A stretch of DNA of 64,000 nucleotides from Pseudonocardia sp. GTDB lineage: Bacteria > Actinomycetota > Actinomycetes > Mycobacteriales > Pseudonocardiaceae. Positions 31,108-39,776 of the stretch are shown piece by piece. Every line of letters starts with the position of its first letter. Positions within the stretch are counted from its first letter, which is position 1. Where the stretch lies: contig JAOZVV010000196.1 of NCBI GenBank assembly GCA_025869365.1, forward strand, positions 41,522-105,521, read 5' to 3'. The position numbers were made by a program, and so were the translations under genes. The notes under the pieces were generated by a model. It saw nothing but the letters and a program-made list of their open reading frames with translations, did not search any database and had not been told where the DNA came from.

Positions 31108-32652
31108 ATGTCGGAAACCCAGTCCGGGACATCGGAGTCCGTCAGTCACAGCGAGAGCCTCGACGCCGAGCAGGAGGGCTACAAGCAGTCACTGGGCCGG
31201 CGCCAGGTCCAGATGATCGCGATCGGCGGTGCCATCGGCACCGGACTGTTCCTCGGCTCGGCCTCGCGGCTGCACAGCACCGGACCCGCACTCGTCCTGA
31301 GCTACGCGTTCGTCGGGGTGATCGCCTACCTGCTCATGCGGGCGCTGGGCGAGCTGGTGCTGCACCGCGCGACGTCCGGGGCCTTCGTGTCCTGGATGCG
31401 CGAGTTCTTCGGCGAGAAGTTCGCCTACGTCACCGGCTGGATGTACTGGCTCAACTGGGCGTTGACCGGGATCGCGGAGCTCTCCGCCGTCGGCGTCTAC
31501 GTGAAGCACTGGCTGCCGGACATGCCGAGCTGGCTGACCGTGCTCATCGCGCTCGCGGTGGTGCTGGTCGTGAACCTGCTCTCCGCCAAGGCGTTCGGCG
31601 AGTTCGAGTTCTGGGCGTCGGTGCTCAAGGTGGGCGCCATCGTCCTGTTCCTCGTGGTCGGGCTCGTCGTGGTGATCGGGCAGTTCGACATCGGCGGGCA
31701 CGAGGCGGGCTTCCAGAACCTCTACTCGAACCCGGGTGGTTTCTGGCCCGCGTCGGGTGACTTCGCCTGGTACGGGCCGATCCTGGTGATGTCCGGGGTC
31801 GTGTTCGCCTACGCCGCCATCGAGATGGTCGGCGTCGCGGCCGGTGAGATGCAGGACGCCAAGAAGGAGGTCCCGAAGGCCGTCAACGCGGTGATCTTCC
31901 GGATCGGTGTCTTCTACTGCGGCTCGATCCTGCTCCTGGTCAGCATGCTGCCGACGTCGGAGTACACCAGCGGCACGAGCCCGTTCGTCACGGTCTTCGG
32001 CCGGCTGGGTCTCGGCTGGATGGGCGACCTCATCCAGGCGATCCTCATCGTCGCGGCCATGTCCAGCCTCAACTCCGGCCTCTACTCCACCGGCCGCGTG
32101 CTGCGCAGCCTCGGGATGAGCAAGCAGGCACCGCCGTTCACGCTGAAGATGAGCAAGCAGGGCGTGCCGTGGGCCGGCATCGTCATGACCTCGGTGGTCT
32201 ACGTCCTCGGCGCGATCCTCAACGCCGTGGACCCGGACGCGTTCGAGACCGCGCTCGAGGCGGCCGCCATCGGCGTCGTCTTCACCTGGGCGTCGATCTT
32301 CCTGTGCCAGATACGGCTGCGGCAGCTGGTCAACCGGGGCGTGGTGCCCAGGAGCACGTTCCAGATGCCGGGTTCGCCGTGGACGAGCTACGTCGGGCTG
32401 ACGTTCCTGGCGCTGGTGATCGTCGGGATGGCCATCTCCGGCTGGCAGAGCTCCGAGGAGTTCTGGCACAAGACGACCTTCATCGTGGTCGTCATCGGCA
32501 TCCCGATCATCGCGGCGCTGCTGACGGCCGGCTGGTTCGTCGCCAAGCCGAAGGTCATCGCGAACACCGGCGGCAAGATCGCCCCGGTGTGGTCGAACGA
32601 CGGCCCGACCTACCCGGCGGAGGAGCTGACGCGGCCCGACCCGGAGATCTGA
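31108..32652 (+). CDS. Amino-acid permease (APC superfamily, AAT type)
   Basis: A 514-residue proton-coupled amino-acid importer with 12 predicted helices. Family signatures: the helix-1 motif QMIAIGGAIGTGLFLGSASRL (about 36-56), SYAFVGVIAYLLMRALGEL, FVSWMREFFGEKFAYVTGWMYWLNW, and FAYAAIEMVGVAAGEMQDAKKEVPKAVN (about 232-260). It resembles AnsP/GabP/CycA-like permeases; the substrate (Asn, GABA, Ala/Ser or aromatic) is not settled by sequence alone. The first 30 residues are a polar cytosolic tail. Start ATG 31108; terminator directly after. Confidence 0.9.
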   Translation: MSETQSGTSESVSHSESLDAEQEGYKQSLGRRQVQMIAIGGAIGTGLFLGSASRLHSTGPALVLSYAFVGVIAYLLMRALGELVLHRATSGAFVSWMREFFGEKFAYVTGWMYWLNWALTGIAELSAVGVYVKHWLPDMPSWLTVLIALAVVLVVNLLSAKAFGEFEFWASVLKVGAIVLFLVVGLVVVIGQFDIGGHEAGFQNLYSNPGGFWPASGDFAWYGPILVMSGVVFAYAAIEMVGVAAGEMQDAKKEVPKAVNAVIFRIGVFYCGSILLLVSMLPTSEYTSGTSPFVTVFGRLGLGWMGDLIQAILIVAAMSSLNSGLYSTGRVLRSLGMSKQAPPFTLKMSKQGVPWAGIVMTSVVYVLGAILNAVDPDAFETALEAAAIGVVFTWASIFLCQIRLRQLVNRGVVPRSTFQMPGSPWTSYVGLTFLALVIVGMAISGWQSSEEFWHKTTFIVVVIGIPIIAALLTAGWFVAKPKVIANTGGKIAPVWSNDGPTYPAEELTRPDPEI

Positions 32653-32676
32653 CCGGACGACAGTGACCAGACGGAC

Positions 32677-32714
32677 ACACCGTACGTCCCGCACCTGCGC
32701 GGGACGTACGGTGT
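32677..32714 (+). terminator. Perfect 16-bp hairpin terminator
   Basis: ACACCGTACGTCCCGC (32677-32692) pairs perfectly with GCGGGACGTACGGTGT (32699-32714) around a 6-base loop, followed by TCTTC. It ends only ~10 bases before the GGGGAGGAGG ribosome site of the next gene. Confidence 0.85.
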
Positions 32715-32739
32715 TCTTCGGTCGGGGAGGAGGATTCCG

Positions 32740-34593
32740 ATGGACGGTCTCGCCAGGTTCCTCGGGGCGAACCCACCCTTCTGCTCGCTCACCGATGCCG
32801 AGCTGGAGCGCATCGCCGCCGCGGCGCGGGTCCGGGACGAGCCGGCCGGCACGACGATCCTGGACGCGTTCACCGAGGTGGGCGACACCCTCTATGTCGT
32901 CATGTCCGGGCAGGTCGAGCTCTGGACCACCGACGGCCCGCCGGACGACCCCGCCGACGAGACCCTCGGCACGGGCGCGGTGTTCGGGTACTCCTCGGCG
33001 CTGACCGGGGCCGCGGTCGGTCCGCGGGCCGTCGCCCTCGGCCCGGTGCGGCTCGTGGCGATCCCCCGCGCGACGGTGTCCGCGGTGTTCTCCTCCCCCG
33101 CCGGCGTCGAGTTCCTCGCCCAGGACTTCTCCGCGGACCAGATGCGTGCGCAGGTCCCCCCGCGCTCCCGGACGGTCGACGAGCTGGTCGTCTCCGCCCC
33201 GGTCCTCGGCCGGGCGGCGATGACGGTCACCGAGGCCGCCCGGATCATGACCGAACGGTCCAGCAGCTACCTCGCCGTCCCGTGCGGTGACGGGGTGTTC
33301 GGGCTGGTCACCGACGCCGTGCTGCGGGAGCACGTGCTCGCCGCGGGACGGACCGGGGACACCCCGGTCAAGGACGTCATGATCCCCCGGGCGATGACCG
33401 CGCGCACCGGGACGCCCACCGCGGACGTGCTGCACGAGCTGGCCGAGCACCGCCTGGACCACCTGCTGGTGGTGGACCCGACGGGGGTGCTGCGCGGCGC
33501 CGTCGACCCGCAGGACTTCCTCGCGTCCCCCTCCGGCGCCGGGATGATGCTGCGGGACCGGGTGCGCCGGGCCGCCACGCTCGACCAGGTCGTCGCGCTC
33601 GCCCGCCAGCTCCCCGTCCTGCTCGGGGACCTCGTCCGCCAGCGCCGGGAGGCCTCGGAGACGACGGCGGTGTACTCCACCGTCGTCGACGCCATCCAGC
33701 GCCGCGTGCTGTCGCTGGTGCTGGCCGCGCACCCCGAGCTCGACGAGGCCGAGGTCACCTGGCTGCTGCTGGGCAGCAACGCCCGCCGCGAGCCCACCCT
33801 CGGCTCGGACATCGACTCCGCCGTGGTGTTCGCCGAGTCCGTGGACACCGACGCGCGGGCCGCCGCCTACCGCCGCGCCTTCGCCCGGGTCGCGGACGTC
33901 CTGCGCGAGGCGGGGCTGCGGGTGGACCGGCACGGGGCGACCCCGAGCACCGCCCGCTTCGCCCGGACCCGGTCGCAGTGGCGCGCCGCGGCGGAGCAGT
34001 GGCTCGGCAGCCCGCTGGACGACCAGGGGATGTTGATGGCCTCGCTGCTGCTCGACGGCCGCCCGATCCAGGGCGACCCGGGGCGCCCGGTCGTCAGCGA
34101 GGTGTTCGCCGACGTCCGCGACCATCCCGGCACGATGAAGCTGCTGGTGCGGGAGTCGCTGTCGCACCGCGCCCAGCTCCGCTCGGTCCGCGATGTCCTC
34201 GCCGGCCGCGGCGGCACCTTCGACCTCAAGGCGCACGCGCTGCGCCCGATCGTCGAGATCGCCCGCTGGACCGCGCTCAGCGTGCGCTCCCCCGAGCTGT
34301 CCACCCGCGCGCGGCTCGCGGCGGCATCGGGCTCGATGCTCCTGTCCACCGACCAGGCCCAGACCCTGATCGAGGTGTTCGAGGTGATCCAGCGGGTCCG
34401 GCTGCGCCAGCAGCTGGCACAGTTCGAGCGGGGCGAGCCGGTGTCCGACGTCGTGTGGATGCGGCGGCTCTCGCCGCTGGACCGCAGCCTCGTCGGCCAG
34501 TCCGTGCGGGAGATCTCCACGGTGCAGAAGCGGCTCTACAACCTGATCCAGTACACCTCCCCCGCGGAGTGGGGTGTCCGTGCCGACCTCTGA
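32740..34593 (+). CDS. cNMP-binding / CBS / DUF294 nucleotidyltransferase-like signalling protein
   Basis: A 617-residue cytosolic protein. N-terminal cyclic-nucleotide-binding-like beta barrel (about 1-120: LGANPPFCSLTDAELERIAAAARVRDEPAGTTI), two CBS motifs (about 160-270: VTEAARIMTERSSSYLAVP and VKDVMIPRAMT), a DUF294 nucleotidyltransferase core with LLLGSNARREPTLGSDIDSAVVF (about 342-364, with the GS and DxD residues), and the DUF294_C helical domain to the end. These proteins are thought to modify a partner or small molecule in response to nucleotide levels; a partner exonuclease gene often linked to them is absent. Start ATG 32740. Confidence 0.9.
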   Translation: MDGLARFLGANPPFCSLTDAELERIAAAARVRDEPAGTTILDAFTEVGDTLYVVMSGQVELWTTDGPPDDPADETLGTGAVFGYSSALTGAAVGPRAVALGPVRLVAIPRATVSAVFSSPAGVEFLAQDFSADQMRAQVPPRSRTVDELVVSAPVLGRAAMTVTEAARIMTERSSSYLAVPCGDGVFGLVTDAVLREHVLAAGRTGDTPVKDVMIPRAMTARTGTPTADVLHELAEHRLDHLLVVDPTGVLRGAVDPQDFLASPSGAGMMLRDRVRRAATLDQVVALARQLPVLLGDLVRQRREASETTAVYSTVVDAIQRRVLSLVLAAHPELDEAEVTWLLLGSNARREPTLGSDIDSAVVFAESVDTDARAAAYRRAFARVADVLREAGLRVDRHGATPSTARFARTRSQWRAAAEQWLGSPLDDQGMLMASLLLDGRPIQGDPGRPVVSEVFADVRDHPGTMKLLVRESLSHRAQLRSVRDVLAGRGGTFDLKAHALRPIVEIARWTALSVRSPELSTRARLAAASGSMLLSTDQAQTLIEVFEVIQRVRLRQQLAQFERGEPVSDVVWMRRLSPLDRSLVGQSVREISTVQKRLYNLIQYTSPAEWGVRADL

Positions 34594-36013
34594 ACCCGCC
34601 GGCACCCCCTCGCCCGGGGTCCTCGCCGTCGTCCTCGGGCTGCTGTTCGGCCTCGCCGGCATCAGCACGTCCGGGCTCACCGTCGCGCTCCCCCAGCTCG
34701 CCGGGGACCTCGGCGTCTCCACCTCCACGGCGGCCTGGGTGATCAGCCTCTACGCCGTGACCCTCGCGGTCTCCACGCCGCTGCAGGGCAGGCTCGCCGA
34801 TGCGGTCGGGGTCCGCGGCCCGCTGTGTGCGGGGATCAGCCTGCTCGCGGTCGGGGCGATCGCGGCCGCGCTCGCCCCGAACATCGGGCTGCTGCTGGCC
34901 GCCCGCGTCCTGCAGGGGATCGGGGCCGCGGCGGTCCCGGTCCTCGCGACGACCCTGATCAGCGCCCGCTACGACGGCCACGCCCGCAGCGCGGCGCTCG
35001 GCCGGCTCGCGGGCGCCGGTGCCGTCGTCTCCGCCCTCGGCCCGCTGTTCGGCGGCGCGGTCGAAGCGCTCGGGAGCTGGCGATGGGCGATCGCCATGCC
35101 CGCCGCGGGGCTGCTCGCCGTGCCCTACATCTGGCGCAGCGCCCGGATCCCGGGCGACGGGGCGCGGCTCGACCTGCTCGGGGCGTTCGCCGTCGCCGTC
35201 GCCGCCTCCGGCCTGGTCCTGACGATCCAGTCCCCGTCCGCCGGGCGCGTCGCGGCGCTCGTCGGCGTGGCCCTCCTCGTCGTCGGCGTACCGGCCGTGA
35301 TGCTCCGCGTCCGGTCCCGGCCGGACGGCTTCCTGCCGCGCTCGGTCGTGACGAACCCGGTGGTCATCCGCACGGCACTGTCCGCGTCGGCGATCCCGGC
35401 GAGCTGGTTCGCGATGCTGCTCGGCATCCCGCTCGCCCTCGCCGCACGCGGCTGGACACCCCTGACGACCGGGCTGCTGCTGGTCCCGGCCGCCGCGGTC
35501 GGTCTGGTCTCCCCCCGGCTCGCCGCCACCCTGCTGGACCGGCTCGGGCCGCGGCGCACCCTGCTCGTCGCCTGCCCGACGACCGCCGTGGCCCTGCTCG
35601 TCGCCGCGGCCGGCGCCTGGTTCGAGATCACCGTCCTGCTGCTGGTCGCGGTCATGCTGACCACCGTCGCGTTCGGGATCGGCCAGCCCTCGATGACGGC
35701 CGCGGTGAGCGGTGCGGTCCCCGCCGAGCGCCGCGGCGGGGCGCTGGGCGTCGCGACGCTGGCGTTCCTCACCGGAGCCGGGATCGGCGCCGCCTCCATC
35801 GGCGGGCTGGCGGCACGGATCGGCATCGGCGCCTCGCTGGCGGCGCTGGTGGTGCTGCCGCTGCTCGGCGTCGTCCTGCTGCTCACCGGGCGGCGCGGGC
35901 GGGTCACGCCACTGCGTGCGACTGCTCCACCGCCAGCTGGTCCACGAGATCGTTCATCTCGTCCCCCGAATGACCCTTCACCCAGCGGAACGAGACGTTG
36001 CCGCGCTCGTTGA
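34574..36013 (+). CDS. MFS transporter, 14-helix type, with unusual C-terminus
   Basis: A 479-residue exporter-like MFS protein: GISTSGLTVALPQLAGDLGVSTSTAAWVISLYAVTLAVSTPLQGRLADAVGVRGP (about 22-80, motif A as GRLADAVGVRGP), LGRLAGAGAVVSALGPLFGG (motif C). GTG 34574 or GTG 34580 starts inside the 3' end of the DUF294 gene (20-base overlap), so they are co-transcribed. The last ~37 residues (APPPAGPRDRSSRPPNDPSPS...) are low-complexity and lie antisense over rnhA by 110 bases; the last helix ends about residue 438. A lost stop codon or a small frameshift may explain this tail. Confidence 0.82.
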   Translation: MSVPTSEPAGTPSPGVLAVVLGLLFGLAGISTSGLTVALPQLAGDLGVSTSTAAWVISLYAVTLAVSTPLQGRLADAVGVRGPLCAGISLLAVGAIAAALAPNIGLLLAARVLQGIGAAAVPVLATTLISARYDGHARSAALGRLAGAGAVVSALGPLFGGAVEALGSWRWAIAMPAAGLLAVPYIWRSARIPGDGARLDLLGAFAVAVAASGLVLTIQSPSAGRVAALVGVALLVVGVPAVMLRVRSRPDGFLPRSVVTNPVVIRTALSASAIPASWFAMLLGIPLALAARGWTPLTTGLLLVPAAAVGLVSPRLAATLLDRLGPRRTLLVACPTTAVALLVAAAGAWFEITVLLLVAVMLTTVAFGIGQPSMTAAVSGAVPAERRGGALGVATLAFLTGAGIGAASIGGLAARIGIGASLAALVVLPLLGVVLLLTGRRGRVTPLRATAPPPAGPRDRSSRPPNDPSPSGTRRCRAR

Positions 36014-36530
36014 CCAGCGTGATCAGCGGTTCCCACAGGTCCCTGCTGACCACCGGCTTCTTCGCGCTGGTCACCCAGCCGCGGGCGAGCCAGCCCTTCC
36101 ACCAGCCGTCCCGGAAGCAGTTCACGACGTAGGTGGAGTCGCTCACCACCACCAGCGGGCCGTCGAGCGCGCGGACGGCCTCGAGCGCGGCCCGGATCTC
36201 CATGCGCTGGTTGGTCGTCGGGGACTCGCCGCCGCTGGCCTGCCGGCCGTCCCGGGTGGCCCAGGCCCAGCCGCCGGGGCCCGGGTTGCCGGAGCAGGCG
36301 CCGTCCGTCCAGACCTCGAGGGCCCCGTCCGCGGCGGGCATGTCCGGCCGCGCGGGCCGGGACCTCGACGCCGCTCGCGGGGTGGCCTTCGCGGGACTCT
36401 CCGAGGCCGGCACGGTGTCCGCGCACGCGACGTGGCCCCAGGAGCTCCCGGCCCGCGCGATCTCCTCGCCGGGCTGGATCCGGGACGAACAGACGCCGCA
36501 GGTGGTGGCGTACTTCGCGGTCATCGGCAC
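35904..36530 (-). CDS. rnhA: Ribonuclease HI with N-terminal zinc-finger-like extension
   Basis: A 208-residue RNase HI that cleaves the RNA of RNA-DNA hybrids. The catalytic set is intact: Asp in WTDGACSGNPGPGG (about 75), Glu in NQRMEIRAA, Asp in VVSDSTYVVN, His in WVKGHSGDEMND and the final Asp in NDLVDQLA. The standard enzyme is ~150 residues; here about 65 precede the domain, with Cys11-x2-Cys14 and His33-x2-Cys36, a possible zinc site, then an Ala/Arg/Pro linker. The extension differs from the hybrid-binding domain of eukaryotic RNase H1. The 3' end overlaps the convergent MFS gene by 110 bases. Confidence 0.9.
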   Translation of the reverse strand: MPMTAKYATTCGVCSSRIQPGEEIARAGSSWGHVACADTVPASESPAKATPRAASRSRPARPDMPAADGALEVWTDGACSGNPGPGGWAWATRDGRQASGGESPTTNQRMEIRAALEAVRALDGPLVVVSDSTYVVNCFRDGWWKGWLARGWVTSAKKPVVSRDLWEPLITLVNERGNVSFRWVKGHSGDEMNDLVDQLAVEQSHAVA

Positions 36531-36579
36531 CCGGACACCCTAGAGGGCGGCCCCCCGGGCACCCGGGCACCGGTCGCCC

Positions 36580-36906
36580 TCAGCGGCGGGTCAGCCGCTT
36601 CCGGTTGGCCACGACCCGGCGGTGCACGGGGGTCAGGACGGCGCCGAGGAGCCTGGCGGTGTCCTTCGGCGGCGTGGTGACCGCGGCGGTCGCCGCCTGG
36701 CCGAACGCCTCGACCTTCTCCTGCACCATCCGGGTGTACTCGCGGCGGTCCCGCGCGTTCGGCGGCCAGCCGCCCTTCGCCATCCGCGCCGTGCGGTGGG
36801 CGATCACCAGCGGGGCGGACCAGGCGATCTCCGCGACCTGCACCCACGGCCTCACCCAGCGGGAGCCCGGGAGCGACGTGCGGGTGCGGCGGCTCGTCGT
36901 CGGCAT
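36580..36906 (-). CDS. Small basic helical protein, 108 aa, phasin-like style
   Basis: Not firmly recognised. Basic, helical, no signal: WVQVAEIAWSAPLVIAHRTARMAKGGWPPNARDRREYTRMVQEKVEAFGQAATAAV, then a basic tail HRRVVANRKRLTRR. The IAWSAP..HRTARM..RDRREYTRMVQEKVEAFG pattern recalls actinobacterial proteins annotated as polyhydroxyalkanoate granule-associated, but I cannot confirm this. Start ATG 36906-36904. It lies just after the Dps gene on the same strand (stop of Dps at 36912) and may be co-transcribed with it. Confidence 0.6.
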   Translation of the reverse strand: MPTTSRRTRTSLPGSRWVRPWVQVAEIAWSAPLVIAHRTARMAKGGWPPNARDRREYTRMVQEKVEAFGQAATAAVTTPPKDTARLLGAVLTPVHRRVVANRKRLTRR

Positions 36907-36911
36907 CCGGG

Positions 36912-37466
36912 TCAGACCTTGCCCGCCGCCCCGGTCTCGGTGCGCTCACCGGCGGAGCGCAGGCTGCCGTCGCTGTTCTCCAGGTGGGCGCGGACGAACC
37001 ACTGGTACTGCTCGAGCTCGCCGGACTGGGCGATGAGCAGGTCCTGGGTGACCGGGTCCGGCCCCTCGGTCTTCTCGACGGCGGCCCGGTGGTCGCCGAT
37101 CACCCCGGTGTAGACGAGGTCGAGGGCGGCGAGGTGGGCGATCGCGTCGGCGCGGCCGATGGAGTAGTCGTCCCAGCTGCGGTCCGCGACGAGCGCGCCC
37201 GGCGTCCCGGTCGGGGACCCGCCGAGGGTGGCGATGCGCTCGGCGACGTCGTCGACCATGCCGCGCACGCTCTCGACCTGCGGGTCGAGCATGGTGTGCA
37301 CCGCGATGAAGTTCGGCCCGATGACGTTCCAGTGGACGTGCTTGAGCGTCAGGGCGAGGTCGTTGAGCGCGTGCAGGCGGTTCTGCAGGAGCTCGATGAC
37401 GACGGCGGCGTCCTTCTCCTCCATGCCGGGAACCGTGTAGCGGACGGAGTTCTCGTCGATGCTCAT
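36912..37466 (-). CDS. dps: Dps-family DNA-protection / mini-ferritin
   Basis: A 184-residue Dps that forms dodecamers, oxidises Fe(II) with H2O2 and stores iron. The inter-subunit ferroxidase residues are present: LKHVHWNVIGPNFIAVHTMLDPQVESVRGMVDDVAERIATLGG (about 42-84, with His, His, Asp and Glu ligands). The C-terminal tail SDGSLRSAGERTETGAAGKV is short and weakly basic, so DNA binding is uncertain. Start ATG 37466-37464 was chosen because upstream in-frame sequence is Arg/Pro-rich and non-conserved. Palindrome GGGATAATCCC lies 26 bases before the start. Confidence 0.9.
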   Translation of the reverse strand: MSIDENSVRYTVPGMEEKDAAVVIELLQNRLHALNDLALTLKHVHWNVIGPNFIAVHTMLDPQVESVRGMVDDVAERIATLGGSPTGTPGALVADRSWDDYSIGRADAIAHLAALDLVYTGVIGDHRAAVEKTEGPDPVTQDLLIAQSGELEQYQWFVRAHLENSDGSLRSAGERTETGAAGKV

Positions 37467-37491
37467 GAGCCGCAGGTACCCCGGTGCCGCC

Positions 37492-37502
37492 GGGATAATC
37501 CC
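37492..37502. promoter_or_regulatory. Palindrome at the dps promoter
   Basis: GGGAT-A-ATCCC, an 11-bp odd palindrome 26 bases upstream of the dps start. On the minus strand it contains GATTAT, a possible -10 element, so a repressor bound here would block the promoter. Confidence 0.35.
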
Positions 37503-37678
37503 GCAGGCGGCACCACGCGCGGATTCCGGCGCCACGCGGGCGGTCGACGGCGTGCGTCGGGACGGACGCCGCGCGTGGGCTCGGCGTCGCGAATTGTGTC
37601 CGGGGCCGGGCGGTGTGACGATGGGGGCGTCCTTCACCGCTGTGTGAACCGGCTTCGACGCGATCGGGTGGAACCGCG

Positions 37679-39550
37679 ATGACGGACGGTCCTGTCACCA
37701 GGCCGTTGAGCGACCCCGCCCGGGTCCGTGCGCTCGCGGAGGCCGGCCTCGGCGCGGAGCCGGACCCGGAGATGGAGTACTTCGCGGACCGCGTGCGGAT
37801 CGCCCTGGCGGTCCCGGTCGCACTGGTGTCCCTCGTGCGGCCGGACCAGCAGGTCTTCCCCGGGATGGTGGGCCTGCCCGAGCCGTGGGCGTCGTCGCGG
37901 TGCACCCCGTTGTCGCACTCGTTCTGCCAGCACGTGGTCCGCAGCGCCGAGCCACTGGTCGTGGAGGACGCGCGGTGCCATCCGCTGGTCGCGGACAACC
38001 TCGCCGTCCGGGACCTCGGCGTCGTCGCCTATGCGGGGGTCCCCCTCACCGACTCCGCCGGCAACGTCCTCGGCTCGCTGTGCGCGATCGACGGCGAACC
38101 CCGCGCGTGGACGACCGGGGAGATCGACACGCTGCACGCCCTCGGCCGCGCGTGCTCCACCGAGCTGAGGCTCCGGCTGGCCCTGGTCGAGGCCGGCCGC
38201 GAACGGCGTCGCCGCGACGAGCTGGAGGCGGAGCTGCGGCGCTCCTTCGACAGCAGCCAGGCCCTGCTCACCGCCTCGCAGGCCTTCGTCGACACCACCG
38301 GCGTCGCGGACCTGAGGGCCCGGATCGCGGCGCTGGTCTCCGGGGACCTCGCCCCGACCTACGTCGGCATCTCGCTGCTCGGCCTGCGGGGCAGGCTCCG
38401 CCGCGTGCACGGCCAGGTGCTGCCGGACGGGACGGCGGACGCGGGCGCGCGGGACGACCACAGTGTGTCCGCGCCCGGCCCGAGCGCCACCGCGATCCGC
38501 GAGCAACGCATCGTCCACTACCCGGACCGCGCGAGCTTCGACGCCGACCATCCGGAGGAGACGATCCGCAGCCTCGACGCGCTCGGCATACAGGCCGTCG
38601 TCGCGGTGCCGATGCCGGGAGACGCGGGCCCGGTCGGCTCCATCGTCCTCGGCTGGGACGCCCCGAGGCTCGTCACGCCCGGGGAGCTGCTCCTGCTGAG
38701 CACCATCGCGGGGTACGCGACCGCCGCGCTGGGTCGCGCCGAGCTGCTGCGGCACCGCACGAGCGTCGCGGACGAGCTGCAGCGGGCGATGCTGACCACC
38801 CTGCCGGACGTGCCCGGGTTGGAGATGGCGGCGCGCTACGAGCCGGCGGACTCCCGCGAGCACGTCGGCGGGGACTGGTACGACGCCGCGCCGGCCCCGG
38901 CCGGGCCCGAGGCGGGGGCACCGGGACACCCGCAGGGCGGGGAGGACACGGTGCTCGCCGTGTCCGTCGGCGACATCATCGGCCACACCCTGCACGCCGC
39001 GACGATCATGGGGCAGGTCCGGGCCATGGTGCGGCAGGCGGCGTGGGACCACCCCGGCACTCCCCCGTCCCACACCCTCACCGCCCTGGAGAAGGCCAGC
39101 CTCGGGCTCGGCCTCGACGCCGCGGGCACGGCGATCCTGGCCCACCTGCACCGGCCCCGGCCGGACGCCGCGGGTGCGGACGGGCCGTGGTCGATGCGCT
39201 GGAGCAACGCGGGGCACCCGCCGCCGGTCCTGATCGGACCGGACGGGACGATGAGGCTGCTCCACGACCACGACTGCCTCTTCGGCTTCCCGGGCCTGAT
39301 CGACCAGCCCCGGCTCGACCACGAGGTCCCCGTCGCGAGCGGGTCCACCCTGTTCCTCTACACCGACGGTCTGATCGAGCACTCCGGCGGGGACCTGGAC
39401 GAGGGCACCGAGGCGCTGCTCGCGCTGCTGCGGGAGACGCGCACGCAGACCCCCCAGCAGATCGTCGACGCGGCGGTGGACGGCCTGGCCCCGGACTGTG
39501 ACGACGACGTGGTCGCGTTCGCGATCCGCTTCGGCGTGAGCGGCGGCTGA
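37679..39550 (+). CDS. GAF-domain SpoIIE/RsbU-type PP2C phosphatase
   Basis: A 623-residue cytosolic signalling phosphatase. GAF 1 (about 25-165) contains HSFCQHVVRSAEPLVVEDARCHPLVADN and AGVPLTDSAGNVLGSLCAID; a coiled linker RRRRDELEAELRRSFDSSQ follows; GAF 2 lies at about 210-360; the PP2C domain (about 375-620) has VGGDWYDAA, AVSVGDIIGHTLHAATIMGQVRAMV, WSNAGHPPPVLI and FLYTDGLIEHSGGD. It would dephosphorylate an anti-sigma-factor antagonist in a partner-switching cascade. The RsbW-like kinase gene at 41431 is close; no antagonist (STAS) gene is in the window. Start ATG 37679. Confidence 0.9.
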   Translation: MTDGPVTRPLSDPARVRALAEAGLGAEPDPEMEYFADRVRIALAVPVALVSLVRPDQQVFPGMVGLPEPWASSRCTPLSHSFCQHVVRSAEPLVVEDARCHPLVADNLAVRDLGVVAYAGVPLTDSAGNVLGSLCAIDGEPRAWTTGEIDTLHALGRACSTELRLRLALVEAGRERRRRDELEAELRRSFDSSQALLTASQAFVDTTGVADLRARIAALVSGDLAPTYVGISLLGLRGRLRRVHGQVLPDGTADAGARDDHSVSAPGPSATAIREQRIVHYPDRASFDADHPEETIRSLDALGIQAVVAVPMPGDAGPVGSIVLGWDAPRLVTPGELLLLSTIAGYATAALGRAELLRHRTSVADELQRAMLTTLPDVPGLEMAARYEPADSREHVGGDWYDAAPAPAGPEAGAPGHPQGGEDTVLAVSVGDIIGHTLHAATIMGQVRAMVRQAAWDHPGTPPSHTLTALEKASLGLGLDAAGTAILAHLHRPRPDAAGADGPWSMRWSNAGHPPPVLIGPDGTMRLLHDHDCLFGFPGLIDQPRLDHEVPVASGSTLFLYTDGLIEHSGGDLDEGTEALLALLRETRTQTPQQIVDAAVDGLAPDCDDDVVAFAIRFGVSGG

Positions 39551-39601
39551 GGTGGTGCCCGGGCGGTTCCGCAGCGCCGGGGCGTGGGCGATTGACAGGA
39601 T

Positions 39602-39644
39602 CGGCCGCGGCGACCAACCTGGAACCGGTTGATCGCCGCGGCCG
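39602..39644. terminator. Long bidirectional hairpin
   Basis: CGGCCGCGGCGA (39602-39613) pairs perfectly with TCGCCGCGGCCG (39633-39644), and an inner CAACC/GGTTG extends the stem. It lies between the convergent SpoIIE-type and DUF1097 genes. TTGACA at 39592-39597 precedes it but no -10 is evident. Confidence 0.75.
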
Positions 39645-39776
39645 TGCGCCGCCGTCCCGGCCGGCAAGCAAGGGTGCCGGCGACGCAGAGTGAGCTGGTC
39701 GTGCGGGATGACCCGGTGGAGCCGTCCGCCGTGGGCGGTCGGATGGCCCACCGTCAACCCCGATCGGGCATGCGGA

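Noticed and set aside
31189..34728. 1179-codon minus-strand frame opposite the permease and DUF294 genes
   Set aside because: No domain, repetitive Asp/His/Arg composition; the opposite strand encodes two well-supported proteins.
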